Origin: Mycobacterium sp. GA-1199
GTDB taxonomy: Bacteria > Actinomycetota > Actinomycetes > Mycobacteriales > Mycobacteriaceae
Reading direction: 5' to 3'
DNA length: 64,000 bases
Assembly: GCF_001500045.1 (NCBI RefSeq)
Contig: NZ_LQIX01000023.1
Location: forward strand, 306,474-370,473
The translations under genes and the position numbers were made by a program. Of the stretch, positions 40,426-49,575 are shown piece after piece (the stretch's first letter is position 1; each line of letters begins with the position of its first letter). The notes under the pieces were generated by a model. It was not told the DNA's origin, did no database searches, and saw only the letters and a list, made by a program, of their open reading frames with translations.

Positions 40426-41322
40426 TCACGCGATGAACTCCCTAGCGAACGCCCGCGCGCGATCGATCACCTCGGCGCGGTCGGCGCCGGCAGGGGCGAT
40501 GGTCAGCCATGTCACGCCCATGGCTTCGAGCCTCGCGATGATGGCGTGCCGTTCGTCGGCGGACTTGCTGTCGTCGAGCAGGTTCCCCGCCGAGAAACAG
40601 ATGTCCAGCGGCTCGGTTCGACCGATTTCGGCAGCGTATTTCTTGGCCCACACGATCGCGGCCTCCAGGTCCTCGAGGGAGGAGATCTCCGCGGTTCGGG
40701 ACGCCGCGGCGTAGCCGAAGGTGTTGAACGGCGCCCACCCCTGGGCGCGAGACACCGCGCGACGCACGGCGGGCTTGCTGTTGCCGCCCACCCAGATGGG
40801 CGGGGCCGCAGGCACCGGTCGCAGACGCACACCGCGCGCGGCGAACGACGATCCTTCGTAGGCGACGTCATCACCGGTCATCACTCGGCTCAGGACGTCG
40901 AGCGCCTCGTCCAGCAGCGCACCTCGGGCGTCGAAATCGATTCCGAGCGCCTTGAACTCCGGTTTCAGATAGCCAGCGGCCGTGCCGAGGATGAGGCGGC
41001 CGCCGGACAGGACGGCGAGGCTTTGTATCGACTTCGCGCCCAGGAAGGGGTTGCGGTAGGCGGCGATGTAGACATTGGTCAGCAGCTTCACGTCGGTGGT
41101 GGCCGCTGCGGCGAACGAAAGCGCGACGAACGGATCAAGGGCGTGGTGCCCGCCGTGGTCGAGCCACTTGGCATCGGGTGCCGGGTGGTCGGTGACGTGT
41201 ACAGCGGCGAATCCACTGGACTCGGCGGCGCTCGCTATCTCGGCGATCGCTTCGGCATTGACGAATTCCGATGCCTGCTCCACCCGCTGGGTGGGGAGTT
41301 CGAGCGAATATGAAACGGTCAC
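40426..41322 (-). CDS. Luciferase-like (LLM class) flavin/F420-dependent oxidoreductase
   Basis: GTG 41322 has AAGGA upstream; the protein has 298 residues. The LLM pattern is clear: GFAAVHVTDHPAPDAKWLDH, VKLLTNVYIAAYRNPFLGAK, SGGRLILGTAAGYLKPEF near residue 107, and PPIWVGGNSKPAVRRA. Mycobacterial members commonly use F420. It probably reduces or oxidises a pathway intermediate. It lies between the isochorismatase-like gene and a FadE on the same strand, 14 nt after the FadE stop. Confidence 0.87.
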   Translation of the reverse strand: MTVSYSLELPTQRVEQASEFVNAEAIAEIASAAESSGFAAVHVTDHPAPDAKWLDHGGHHALDPFVALSFAAAATTDVKLLTNVYIAAYRNPFLGAKSIQSLAVLSGGRLILGTAAGYLKPEFKALGIDFDARGALLDEALDVLSRVMTGDDVAYEGSSFAARGVRLRPVPAAPPIWVGGNSKPAVRRAVSRAQGWAPFNTFGYAAASRTAEISSLEDLEAAIVWAKKYAAEIGRTEPLDICFSAGNLLDDSKSADERHAIIARLEAMGVTWLTIAPAGADRAEVIDRARAFAREFIA

Positions 41323-41336
41323 GGTTGTCCTTCCGG

Positions 41337-42455
41337 CTAGTGGCTTGATGATGTGACGAGCTCTGCCAGGCGCTGTGCGTGGTAGTCGGGGGTGCCGAAG
41401 ATCAGTTGGGTGGCTTTCGCGCGACGGACGTAGAGATGCGCGTCGTGCTCCCAGGTGAACCCGATGCCGCCGTGGATCCGCATGTTGTCCAGTGCCGCCT
41501 GAAGAAACGCTTCCGAACAGGCCATCTTGGCCACCGAAGCCGCCACCGCCTGCTCCTCACCCTCGGGCAGATTGGCGGCGTGCCGCACGGCCGAACGCGC
41601 CCCCTCGACCTGCACGAGCATGTCCGCGCAGCGGTGTTTGACGGCCTGAAAACTGCCGATGGCACGGCCGAATTGAATGCGTTCTTTCGCGTAGCCCACG
41701 GCCATGTCGAGGCATCGCTGCGCCGCTCCGAGCTGTTCGGCGGCCAGCGCGATGACCGCGACTCGGTGTGCGCGTTCGAGGGCGGGTGCGGCGGCGCCGT
41801 CGCTCCCGATGAGCCGCGCGGGGACGGCTTCGAAGTCCAGTTTCGCGATCTTTCGCGTCCGGTCGAGCGTCGTCAACGGTTCACGACTGAGGCCGTCGGC
41901 GTCTCCCTCCACTGCGAACAGCGATGTGCCCGCGGCGGTATTCGCCGCTACCAGAACGGTATTAGCCGTATGACCGTCGAGAACAAGCGCGGCGTTCCCG
42001 TGGAGCTCATAAGAGGGACCGTCGCTGTGCGCCGACAGCGTCACGGCGTCGGGGTCCCATGGATCGAGACTTCCGTTGAAGATCACGGTGGCGGTCCTTG
42101 ACCCGTCGAGGAGTGCGGGTAGGTACTCCCGCATCGCGGCCGCGTAACCGCTGGCGAGCAGCGTCGGGATCGCGAGCGCCACGGTGGAGAAGAACGGGGC
42201 GCACAGCAGGGCCGCGCCCATCTCTTCGAAGACAACCGCGAGTTCGGGCAGGCCCGCGCCCGCCCCTCCGAACTCCTCGGGCACGGCGATCGCGGCCAGG
42301 CCGAGGTCGGCGGTCAACTCGCGCCAAACCCGCTCGTCATAGCCGGGCGCAGAATCCATCGCGGCTCGCACGGCGCTGCTTGGCGACCTGGCGGTGAGGA
42401 AATCGCGGACCGCCTCGCGCAGGTCGCGGTGATCGACCACCTCAGCCGTAGACAT
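41337..42455 (-). CDS. Acyl-CoA dehydrogenase, small-subunit type (FadE)
   Basis: The start is set at ATG 42455, with GTG 42461 as an alternative; the protein has 372 residues. It has AIAVPEEFGGAGAGLPE, YAKERIQFGRAIGSFQAVKH and the C-terminal RIHGGIGFTWEHDAHLYVRR with the Glu that is missing from the small chains in the two igr-like modules. No large-subunit partner is adjacent on this strand, but the 43859/44842 pair is nearby. The start overlaps a 19-codon upstream frame with a good ribosome-binding site (42442-42501), so translation may be coupled to it. Confidence 0.88.
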   Translation of the reverse strand: MSTAEVVDHRDLREAVRDFLTARSPSSAVRAAMDSAPGYDERVWRELTADLGLAAIAVPEEFGGAGAGLPELAVVFEEMGAALLCAPFFSTVALAIPTLLASGYAAAMREYLPALLDGSRTATVIFNGSLDPWDPDAVTLSAHSDGPSYELHGNAALVLDGHTANTVLVAANTAAGTSLFAVEGDADGLSREPLTTLDRTRKIAKLDFEAVPARLIGSDGAAAPALERAHRVAVIALAAEQLGAAQRCLDMAVGYAKERIQFGRAIGSFQAVKHRCADMLVQVEGARSAVRHAANLPEGEEQAVAASVAKMACSEAFLQAALDNMRIHGGIGFTWEHDAHLYVRRAKATQLIFGTPDYHAQRLAELVTSSSH

Positions 42456-42501
42456 GCACACCGTCCACGCCGGCTACGGCGAATACCGTTGGTGCAGTCA
42501 T
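42442..42501 (-). CDS. Possible 19-codon upstream ORF of the FadE gene
   Basis: ATG 42501 is preceded by GGAAGGAAAAC, a better ribosome-binding site than the FadE start has. The frame encodes MTAPTVFAVAGVDGVHVYG and stops at TGA 42444-42442, overlapping the first codons of the FadE gene at 42455. It could serve to couple translation. It could also be a chance frame or the remnant of another gene's N-terminus. Confidence 0.35.
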   Translation of the reverse strand: MTAPTVFAVAGVDGVHVYG

Positions 42502-42604
42502 GTTTTCCTTCCGCACTGACGCGGTGACCTGCGACGAGGCGACCGATCCGACGGCGACACCGTTCGATCGGAGGTAACCCCGGATAGGCATTACCGATCG
42601 AGGA

Positions 42605-42640
42605 TAGTATCTTTTCCTGAAAGAGAGAATAAGCATTCTC
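42605..42640 (+). promoter_or_regulatory. Promoter with perfect inverted-repeat operator
   Basis: TAGTAT (42605-42610) is a -10 candidate. GAGAATAAGCATTCTC (42625-42640) has perfect 6-bp arms and would begin about 8 nt after transcription starts, between the promoter and the GAAGGAG of the amidohydrolase at 42659. It is one of the three best copies of the recurrent element and may also affect the divergent FadE gene. Confidence 0.65.
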
Positions 42641-42658
42641 GCACGAAGGAGCGGCGCG

Positions 42659-43852
42659 GTGACGACCATTGACTACGGCATTTTCGACTGCGACACGCAC
42701 TGCTATGAGACGCGCGACGCTTTCACCCGGTATCTACCCGAGGAGTTCAAGGACCGAGCCATCACGACGGTGCGGGGCGCAGACGGTGTGGAGGTGATTC
42801 TCGCCGGTCACCGCGTCGCGACGTTCAACAGCGAAGGCGGCCTCGGCCTGGACGTGGCGTATCGCCCCGGTTCGCTCAAGGAGATGCTGCGCCAGATGGG
42901 CTCGGGCAACCCCGAGGAGTCCTACGAGCCACAGCCCATGCAGCCGGAATACATCGAACGTTCTGCGCGGCTCGCGGTGATGGCCAAGCAGAACGTCGAG
43001 CGGATGGTGATCTATCCGAGCGGGATGGCGCTGGCCGCCGAACACTACGTCGACGACACAGCGGCCCTGTACGCGAATCTGCGGTCGTTCAACCGCTGGA
43101 TCGACGACGAGTGGGGCTTCGACTTCGAGGGCCGCATCTACGCGACCGCGCTGTTGTCCCTGCGCGACCTCGATTCGGCGATCGCCGAGACTGAGGCGAT
43201 CATCGCGGAGGGTGCGAAGTTCGTGATGCTGCCGACCGGACCCGCCTACGGGCGGTCGCCGGGCGATCCGTATTTCGACCCGGTGTACTCGCGGCTGCAG
43301 GAGGCCGGCTGCGTGCTGGTGTACCACATCATGCCGTTCTGGTACTTCAATGCGATCTCGCCTGCCTGGGGGCACAATCCCGACCCGGCGTCCTGGCACA
43401 TGTCGGCGTGGCAGTGGATGAACATCTACGGTCAGCGCCCGATCGAGGACACGCTCTCGGCGTTGATCTTCGACAATCTGTTCGGCCGCTTCCCAAAGCT
43501 CAACGTATTGGTCGCCGAGCACGGCGCCGAGTGGGTGCCGTTCTTCCTCAAACACATGGACAAGAGCCGCGGCATGGGCCGCAACGGCCCATGGATCGGA
43601 GGCAAGCTGACCGAGCGGCCGTCGACGATCTTCCGGAATCACGTTCGCGTCGTGCCGTACCCAGAGGACGACATCCCGGGCATCGTCACCAGCCTGGGTT
43701 ACGACGACGTGCTGGTGATGGGTTCGGATTTCCCGCATGCCGAGGGGCTGGCCGAACCGGCGGACTTCCTCAAACTCCTCGACCCGCTCGACGACGCGGC
43801 GAAGCGGCGCATCATGCGCGACAACGCCGAACAGCTGCTGCTGCGGAGCTGA
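42659..43852 (+). CDS. Amidohydrolase family protein (PF04909 type)
   Basis: GTG 42659 has GAAGGAG upstream; the protein has 397 residues. The N-terminal metal region is FDCDTHCYETRDAFTRYLP (D-x-D-T-H). Internal segments YPSGMALAAEHYVDDTAALY and VLVYHIMPFWYF provide His residues, and VMGSDFPHAEGLAEP carries the C-terminal Asp. It is homologous to 38452-39648 and 52373-53551 but more divergent. It is followed by a FadE pair and a ligase on the same strand, probably one operon. The substrate is unknown; decarboxylation or C-C bond hydrolysis is typical for the fold. Confidence 0.87.
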   Translation: MTTIDYGIFDCDTHCYETRDAFTRYLPEEFKDRAITTVRGADGVEVILAGHRVATFNSEGGLGLDVAYRPGSLKEMLRQMGSGNPEESYEPQPMQPEYIERSARLAVMAKQNVERMVIYPSGMALAAEHYVDDTAALYANLRSFNRWIDDEWGFDFEGRIYATALLSLRDLDSAIAETEAIIAEGAKFVMLPTGPAYGRSPGDPYFDPVYSRLQEAGCVLVYHIMPFWYFNAISPAWGHNPDPASWHMSAWQWMNIYGQRPIEDTLSALIFDNLFGRFPKLNVLVAEHGAEWVPFFLKHMDKSRGMGRNGPWIGGKLTERPSTIFRNHVRVVPYPEDDIPGIVTSLGYDDVLVMGSDFPHAEGLAEPADFLKLLDPLDDAAKRRIMRDNAEQLLLRS

Positions 43853-43858
43853 CCACCG

Positions 43859-44845
43859 GTGGGCACTGAGGGGGATGCCGCCCTCGACGATGCGGTCGAC
43901 ATCGAACTGGTACGTGGCGCGGCGCGAGACTTCCTGGCCGGATGCGGAACGCGCGACTCCCTCAAAGACCTCGCCGCGATGGACTGGACGGGTCTACTGG
44001 TCGACGAGGGTCTCGGCGGCAGTGGGTGGCGCCCGGTGGAGACGACGGTGATCGCCGAGGAACTCGGACGGTCGGGAAACTCCACGCACTGGCTCGGCAG
44101 CGTCATCGCTGCTGCGGCCCTGAGCTCGGCCCCACCCGAAGCCCGTGACCGATGGTTGCCCGCCATGCTCGATGGGACGGGCGCGGCGGCGTGTGCCCTG
44201 GCCGCTGATGTCACGCGAGTGTCGGGCGCCGATTCGGTGGACATCATTGTCACGTTTGGCGCCAACGGGATTCAGCTGTTCGAGGCGGCGAACTCCCTGC
44301 CGCGGGAAGCCGACGACGAACTGCTGGACGTCAACCGGCCGGTATGGCGTGTCGAACTCTCCGGAGCCCCGAGCATGGCCATCGGCGGACCCGAACGAGC
44401 GGAACAACTACTCGCAATGGCCAGGATCCTGCAGAGTGCGGATTCGCTCGGCGCACTGTCGGCCACCTTTGAGCGGCTGGTCGCCTACCTCAAAGAACGA
44501 ATCGCCTTTGGCGTGCCGATCGCGACTTTCCAAGCGGTACAACACCGTCTGGTGGAGCTGTTGGTGTTCGAGGCCAAGGCCCGCGCCGTCCTCACCAAGG
44601 CTGCCCGCGCGCTGTCCGCCGATAGCGCCACGAGCGATGCGGTCACATTATCCGTCGTTGCGCATTCGTTCATCGCGGCGAACACCACGGCGGCCGTCGA
44701 TGAGTGCATGCAACTTTCGGGTGGCATCGGATTCACCTGGGAATACCCGCTGCATCATGAACTGCGACGGGTGTTCACGAATGCGTGTCTACTCGGCACG
44801 GCACGCTCCAGTCGCGTCCTGTTCGCCGACAGGGCCGGCTGGTGA
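43859..44845 (+). CDS. Acyl-CoA dehydrogenase, small-subunit type (FadE)
   Basis: The GTG start at 43859 lies 6 nt after the amidohydrolase stop; the protein has 328 residues, short for the family. LVDEGLGGSGWRPVE replaces the usual PEEFGG loop, but YLKERIAFGVPIATFQAVQH and MQLSGGIGFTWEYPLHHELR are intact, including the 'FTWE' Glu. It probably pairs with the large FadE at 44842, with which it is coupled by a GTGA overlap. Confidence 0.86.
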   Translation: MGTEGDAALDDAVDIELVRGAARDFLAGCGTRDSLKDLAAMDWTGLLVDEGLGGSGWRPVETTVIAEELGRSGNSTHWLGSVIAAAALSSAPPEARDRWLPAMLDGTGAAACALAADVTRVSGADSVDIIVTFGANGIQLFEAANSLPREADDELLDVNRPVWRVELSGAPSMAIGGPERAEQLLAMARILQSADSLGALSATFERLVAYLKERIAFGVPIATFQAVQHRLVELLVFEAKARAVLTKAARALSADSATSDAVTLSVVAHSFIAANTTAAVDECMQLSGGIGFTWEYPLHHELRRVFTNACLLGTARSSRVLFADRAGW

Positions 44846-46041
44846 GCGCCCCGGGGACCCGGCCAACGGAGGCCGAACTCGCCGAGTTCCGAGACCGCGT
44901 CCGGGCACACATCGCTGAACACGCACCGCCGTTCGAGGCCCGAGAGGGACACCGGGCGCCGGAGACCGGCGTGCAAGAGGCACTGCTGCGCACATGGTTC
45001 GCCTCGCTGTTCGACGCGGGCTTCGTCGGCGCGGACTGGCCCGTCGAATACGGCGGCCGCGCCGATCACCATCCCCTGCACGATCGGATCGTTTCCGAGG
45101 AGATCCTGCGTGCCCGCGCTCCGCGCCCCGTCGATCAGGTCAACCTGGCGGCCCACGTGCTGCTGCATTTCGGTTCCGACAAGCAGAAGTCCGCTCTGCT
45201 GCCGCCGATCCGGAGCAGCGAGCACGTGTGGTGCCAGCTGCTCAGCGAGCCCGATGCGGGCAGCGATATCGCCGCCGTGCGTTGTAAGGGCACGCAGCGG
45301 CCGGACGGGTCATGGGTGATCGACGGCCAGAAGACGTGGATCACCGACGGGCACTGGGCCGACATGGGCTTGGCCCTGATCCGCACCGACCCGTCGTCGT
45401 CGCGTCATCACGGGCTGTCCGCGTTCATCGTGCCGTTGGCCTCACCGGGCATCGAGATCCGGCCGATCCGCACGATCAACGAGGCGATCGAGGTCAACGA
45501 GGTCTTCTTCGACGATGTGACGATCCCTCCCGACAGCCTGATCGGAGAACCCGGCCGGGGCTGGTCGATCATCATGGCGGGACTGGACTTTGAACGGTTC
45601 GGCATCGGCGGCAACGTCATCCTGCTGGAACTTCTCATCGACGATCTGGTCACGGTGGCCCGTCACGGTCGCATCGACGACATGCCTGCACTTCAACACG
45701 CCGACATCCGGCACCAGGTCGCGGAGTTGGCCGTCGAGGTCGAGGTGGCGAAAGCGTTCATCGACGACCATGTCGAACGCCTGGTGGCCGGCGCCGAGCA
45801 GACCGGCGACGGTTCCATCGCCAAGCTCAGTTTCGCCGAGACTTATCACCGGGTTTCGGCCTACGGCGCGCAGCTGTCGACGATGGTGTGCACCGCCGCC
45901 GCCGATCCGGATGTGGCGCTTGCCAAACAGCGTCTGAAAGAATGCTGGCTGTGGTCCCGTGCATACACCGTGTCCGGTGGCAGCTCTGAGATGATGCGCA
46001 ACATCCTGGCCAAACGACGCCTCCTTCTACCGACTCACTGA
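44842..46041 (+). CDS. Acyl-CoA dehydrogenase, large-subunit type (FadE)
   Basis: The protein has 399 residues from GTG 44842. The segments VGADWPVEYGGRADHHP, CQLLSEPDAGSDIAAVRCKG near residue 135, IDGQKTWITDGHWADMGL and the C-terminal SGGSSEMMRNILAKRRL are typical. It has ATTSGP-free but otherwise normal FAD and substrate loops, with WCQLLSEP rather than the GYSEP of the igr-type chains. It is coupled to the small FadE before it and to the ligase after it (TGATG), so all three should be made together. Confidence 0.89.
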   Translation: MSAPGTRPTEAELAEFRDRVRAHIAEHAPPFEAREGHRAPETGVQEALLRTWFASLFDAGFVGADWPVEYGGRADHHPLHDRIVSEEILRARAPRPVDQVNLAAHVLLHFGSDKQKSALLPPIRSSEHVWCQLLSEPDAGSDIAAVRCKGTQRPDGSWVIDGQKTWITDGHWADMGLALIRTDPSSSRHHGLSAFIVPLASPGIEIRPIRTINEAIEVNEVFFDDVTIPPDSLIGEPGRGWSIIMAGLDFERFGIGGNVILLELLIDDLVTVARHGRIDDMPALQHADIRHQVAELAVEVEVAKAFIDDHVERLVAGAEQTGDGSIAKLSFAETYHRVSAYGAQLSTMVCTAAADPDVALAKQRLKECWLWSRAYTVSGGSSEMMRNILAKRRLLLPTH

Positions 46042-47576
46042 TGGCGCAAACCTATTGGGGTTTGATCCAAGCGGCGGCCCAGAACCACCCCGACCGCGTC
46101 GTACTCATCGACGACTACGGTCGCAGCCTGACGAATAGCCAGTTGCACGATGCGGCGGAGCGCACCGCCGCAGCGCTATTCGAACGCGGCGTCACCAGAG
46201 GCACCGTGGTGACGTGGCAGTTGCCGACCACCTTGGAGACGATGGTGGTGATGGTGTCTCTGACCCGTCTCGGCGCGGTCCAGAATCCTGTGTTGCCGAT
46301 CTGGCGCGAGAGCGAAATCCGTTTTGTGACTAACCAGCTCGGCGCCGAGGTCTTCATCGTTCCCGGTGTCTGGCGCGACTTCGATCATGTCGCGCTCGCC
46401 GACGAGTTGATACGCGAACGACCGATGACGGTCGTGGTGGTCGACCACAGCGCGCCGATCACCGGGGACCTCCGGCTGCCGTCGGGTGATCCGGCGCTTC
46501 TGCCCGCGCCGCCGACGGACGCCGAGGATACGCGGTGGGTGTACTACTCATCGGGCACGACCGCGGCGCCGAAGGGTATCCGGCACTGTGACCGCTCGGT
46601 GATCGCAGGGTCGGCCGGGGTGGTGGGCATGTTCGGCGCCTCGAACAACGACACCAACCCGATCGCGTTTCCGGTCTCGCACATCGGCGGCGCCGCGATG
46701 CTGGCCGCCAGCCTGCTCACCGGTATGCGCCTGGTCCTGTTCGACACCTTCGATCCGGTCGCCACGCCGAAGGCCGTGGCCGCGCATCGTCCGACGATGC
46801 TCGGTTCGGCCACACCTTTCTTCGTCGCCTATATGGCTGCGCAGCGGGAGCATGGCCCCGAGCCGCTCTTCCCCGATCTGCGCGGGTGTGTCGGGGGAGG
46901 TGCGCCGATCACGCCCGAGCTAGGACGCCAAGCACGGGAGACGCTTTCGGTAGCGGGAATCGCGAACTCCTGGGGCCTGACCGAGTTTCCGGTGGTGACC
47001 TCGCCGCCGCCGGACGGCGCACCGGAGGTTCTCGATCACACCGTCGGACGGCCGGTGCCGGGGGTCTCGATACGCGTGGTCGACGAGAACGAGCGCGAGG
47101 TTGGGGTGGGCGAGGAAGGAGAATTGCGACTCAAGGGGCCGCAGTGCTTCCTCGGCTACGTCGATGCGGCGCTGGACGCCGACGCCTTCGACGCCGACGG
47201 CTGGTTTCGCACCGGTGACCGAGGCCTGATCGACCACGACGGCAACGTCGCGATCACCGGGCGCATCAAGGACGCCATCATCCGCAACGCGGAGAACATC
47301 TCCGCACTCGAGATCGAGGGCGTGTTGGCCAGCCATCCCGCCGTCGCCGACGTCGCGGTCATCGGGGTGCCGGATCCGCGCACCGGCGAACGGGTGTGCG
47401 CGGTCGTGGTGGCAACCACTGACGTCACGCTGTCCGATCTCGCAAAGCACTGTCAGGACTTGGGTTTGAGTAAACACAAGGCACCGGAGCGGCTCGAGGT
47501 CGTCGACGAACTCCCACGCAACCTCACGGGGAAGGTTCTCAAGAACGAGTTGCGTGCGCGCTTTGCTCCTCGGTGA
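46041..47576 (+). CDS. AMP-forming acyl-CoA synthetase
   Basis: The protein has 511 residues from ATG 46041, overlapping the FadE stop by one base. Motifs are VYYSSGTTAAPKGIRH near residue 167, NSWGLTEFPV, GWFRTGDRG, the hinge GRIKDAIIRNAENIS, and NLTGKVLKNELR with the catalytic Lys. It is probably the activating enzyme for the acid handled by the adjacent FadE pair. Its last 38 nt overlap the convergent iclR-type gene. Confidence 0.9.
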   Translation: MAQTYWGLIQAAAQNHPDRVVLIDDYGRSLTNSQLHDAAERTAAALFERGVTRGTVVTWQLPTTLETMVVMVSLTRLGAVQNPVLPIWRESEIRFVTNQLGAEVFIVPGVWRDFDHVALADELIRERPMTVVVVDHSAPITGDLRLPSGDPALLPAPPTDAEDTRWVYYSSGTTAAPKGIRHCDRSVIAGSAGVVGMFGASNNDTNPIAFPVSHIGGAAMLAASLLTGMRLVLFDTFDPVATPKAVAAHRPTMLGSATPFFVAYMAAQREHGPEPLFPDLRGCVGGGAPITPELGRQARETLSVAGIANSWGLTEFPVVTSPPPDGAPEVLDHTVGRPVPGVSIRVVDENEREVGVGEEGELRLKGPQCFLGYVDAALDADAFDADGWFRTGDRGLIDHDGNVAITGRIKDAIIRNAENISALEIEGVLASHPAVADVAVIGVPDPRTGERVCAVVVATTDVTLSDLAKHCQDLGLSKHKAPERLEVVDELPRNLTGKVLKNELRARFAPR

Positions 47577-48426
47577 CGCGTGCAATTTCGCGCAGCAGCG
47601 GCTCGGCCGCGGTGCGTGTTTCGCGGATGGTCATCCGACGTAGCGGGTGCACACCCAAGATCAGTCGCACTCGGGCGTTTGAATCGAGCACGGGAGCCGA
47701 GATCGTTGCGACCGGGTGCCCGCCACGGAAACTTTCATCGGGCAGCATCTTGGTAGCGATGAACTCGACTCGGAGCTGGTCGACAACCGACCGCAAATTG
47801 CCCGGCACGGAGTCATCCGACAGCGTGCCGATGGCGTGCACTGCTTCCGCGAGCGCCGGAGTCATCCAGTCGACGTCGTACCCACGGCCGCGGGTGTGCG
47901 TCAGCGCCGCGCGTAGGCGCTCGGCCAGAGACGCATCCCCCGCTGCGCCACGTTGAATCCATGCTTCTTGCTCGGCCGTGGAATCCCAGGCCGCACAGGC
48001 AATTCCGAACGGCGGCGCGTACGGGATCCGATCGTTCGGAAGAGCCGCAGGCGGCGAATGCGAGGAATCTTCGAACGCGGTGATAACCAGGTCGTCTCCA
48101 ATACGCTCGACGACAGAGGCCGCCATGCCGGTCTTTTCGGCGAGGCGTCGGATGGCGCTGCGTGCGACTGCGGCGGTCGGACGCTCGGCGTCCAGGCGGG
48201 ACGCGATGAGGGCCATCGCCGGGCCTAGATTGAACTTCTTGGATACGGGATCGCGGGTGACCCATCCGCGATTCTGAAGGGTAGTGAGGATGGCGTGAGC
48301 GGTCCCTTGGGAAAGGTCGAGTCGTCGCGCGAGGTCGGAGAACCGCAACCCACGAGCATCGGTGCGGCTGAGTGCCTCGATGATGTCGAGCACCCGCTCG
48401 GTCGGAGCTGAACCGGCCCCCTGCAC
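47539..48426 (-). CDS. IclR-family transcriptional regulator
   Basis: GTG 48426 has AAGGAG 6 nt upstream; the protein has 295 residues. The N-terminal winged helix is RVLDIIEALSRTDARGLRFS followed by DLARRLDLSQGTAHAILTTL at about residues 32-51. The C-terminal effector domain includes FGIACAAWDSTAEQEAW and ATISAPVLDSNARVRLILGV. IclR proteins bind small aromatic or acid effectors. It is divergent from the alcohol dehydrogenase at 48523, with a near-perfect inverted repeat between (48481-48496), so it probably controls that operon and itself. Confidence 0.92.
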   Translation of the reverse strand: MQGAGSAPTERVLDIIEALSRTDARGLRFSDLARRLDLSQGTAHAILTTLQNRGWVTRDPVSKKFNLGPAMALIASRLDAERPTAAVARSAIRRLAEKTGMAASVVERIGDDLVITAFEDSSHSPPAALPNDRIPYAPPFGIACAAWDSTAEQEAWIQRGAAGDASLAERLRAALTHTRGRGYDVDWMTPALAEAVHAIGTLSDDSVPGNLRSVVDQLRVEFIATKMLPDESFRGGHPVATISAPVLDSNARVRLILGVHPLRRMTIRETRTAAEPLLREIARVTEEQSAHATRS

Positions 48427-48480
48427 TCTTGACTCCTTTTCGGCTGAATTCTACGGTGACTCTGAAATACGAAAAATGTT

Positions 48481-48496
48481 TCTCGGATATTCGAGA
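48481..48496. promoter_or_regulatory. Inverted repeat between iclR and ADH operon
   Basis: TCTCGGATATTCGAGA pairs at seven of eight positions. It lies in the 96-bp gap between the iclR gene (start 48426, minus) and the dehydrogenase (start 48523, plus). The position fits an IclR operator that controls both directions. The sequence is AT-rich compared with its surroundings. Confidence 0.5.
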
Positions 48497-48522
48497 TTAT
48501 CAGCTGGTGGAGGGTGCGTCCA

Positions 48523-49575
48523 TTGCGGGCAGTCGTATTGCGTGCCGGCGAATTGACCGTTCGTGAGACGGCCGACCCGGTCCCGGGTCCGAACGACCTG
48601 CTGTTGAAAACGCTGAGCACCGCGATCTGCGCGTCGGATGTCCATTTCATGGACCATCCCGAACTCGCGATCGACGATCCGACGGGGCGATCGCTGTACG
48701 ACGCCGACCGAGACATCGTCATGGGCCACGAATTCGTCGGCGAGGTCATCGGACACGGTCCCGGCTGTGGTGACGCGTTTCCGATCGGGTCCCGGGTGAC
48801 CTCCATGCCTATCCGGTTGGTGGACGGCGGAACCGGTGGTCTGCGCATCATCGGCCAGCATCCCGAGGCGCAGGGCAGCTTCGGTGAACTTCTCGTCGTG
48901 TCGGAGGCGACCGCGAGGGTCGTCGACGGGTCCGTCTCCAGTGACGCAATCGCGCTCGTCGACGCCTTCGCTGTCGGCGAGTACTACGTCCGAGTCGCCG
49001 ACGTTCAACCCGGGGAGATCCCGATCGTCGTCGGCGCCGGCGCCATCGGCCTGTCGGCGGTCGCGGCGCTGTCTGCCCGCGGCATCGAGCCGATCATCGT
49101 CTCCGACTACAACGCGGACCGCCGCGAACTGGCGCGCTCCGGATTCGGCGCACACGTCCTGCACGATCCTGCCGAACGGTCTGTGTTCGACGTCTTCCGC
49201 GACGTGCGCCGGCAACGCCACATGTCCGGAACGGCGGTGGTGTTCGAATGCGTAGGAGCCCCGGGCCTCATCAACTCACTCGTCACGGAGGCGGAGTTCT
49301 ACACCCGCATCTATTGCGCAGGCGGTTGGTATACGGGGGACACACTGGACATCACCGAAGCAACCCGCCAGGGATTGACGTTGCGTTTCGGCGGTGGGCC
49401 GATGCCGGAGGACTGGTACGGCGTACTCGATGCGGTCGTCGACGGACGCCTCGACCCGATGCCCAGCGTCGGCAGAATCATCGGCCTTGATGACGTGCCC
49501 AGCGCACTCGACGAGGCGCGCAGATCCGACGGGCCGCCGCGAATCATCGTGCACCCGAACGGGGACAGCACATGA
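48523..49575 (+). CDS. Zinc-binding alcohol dehydrogenase family protein (MDR)
   Basis: TTG 48523 is preferred: GGAGG at 48509-48513 gives a 9-nt spacing and the protein would start MRAVVLRAGELTVRE; GTG 48514 directly abuts the Shine-Dalgarno. The protein has 350 residues. The medium-chain dehydrogenase features are AICASDVHFMDH and IVMGHEFVGEVIG for the catalytic zinc, and PIVVGAGAIGLSAVAAL for the cofactor. The four-cysteine structural zinc loop is missing. It heads a run with SnoaL, SDR, luciferase-like and another SnoaL-like gene. Confidence 0.87.
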   Translation: MRAVVLRAGELTVRETADPVPGPNDLLLKTLSTAICASDVHFMDHPELAIDDPTGRSLYDADRDIVMGHEFVGEVIGHGPGCGDAFPIGSRVTSMPIRLVDGGTGGLRIIGQHPEAQGSFGELLVVSEATARVVDGSVSSDAIALVDAFAVGEYYVRVADVQPGEIPIVVGAGAIGLSAVAALSARGIEPIIVSDYNADRRELARSGFGAHVLHDPAERSVFDVFRDVRRQRHMSGTAVVFECVGAPGLINSLVTEAEFYTRIYCAGGWYTGDTLDITEATRQGLTLRFGGGPMPEDWYGVLDAVVDGRLDPMPSVGRIIGLDDVPSALDEARRSDGPPRIIVHPNGDST

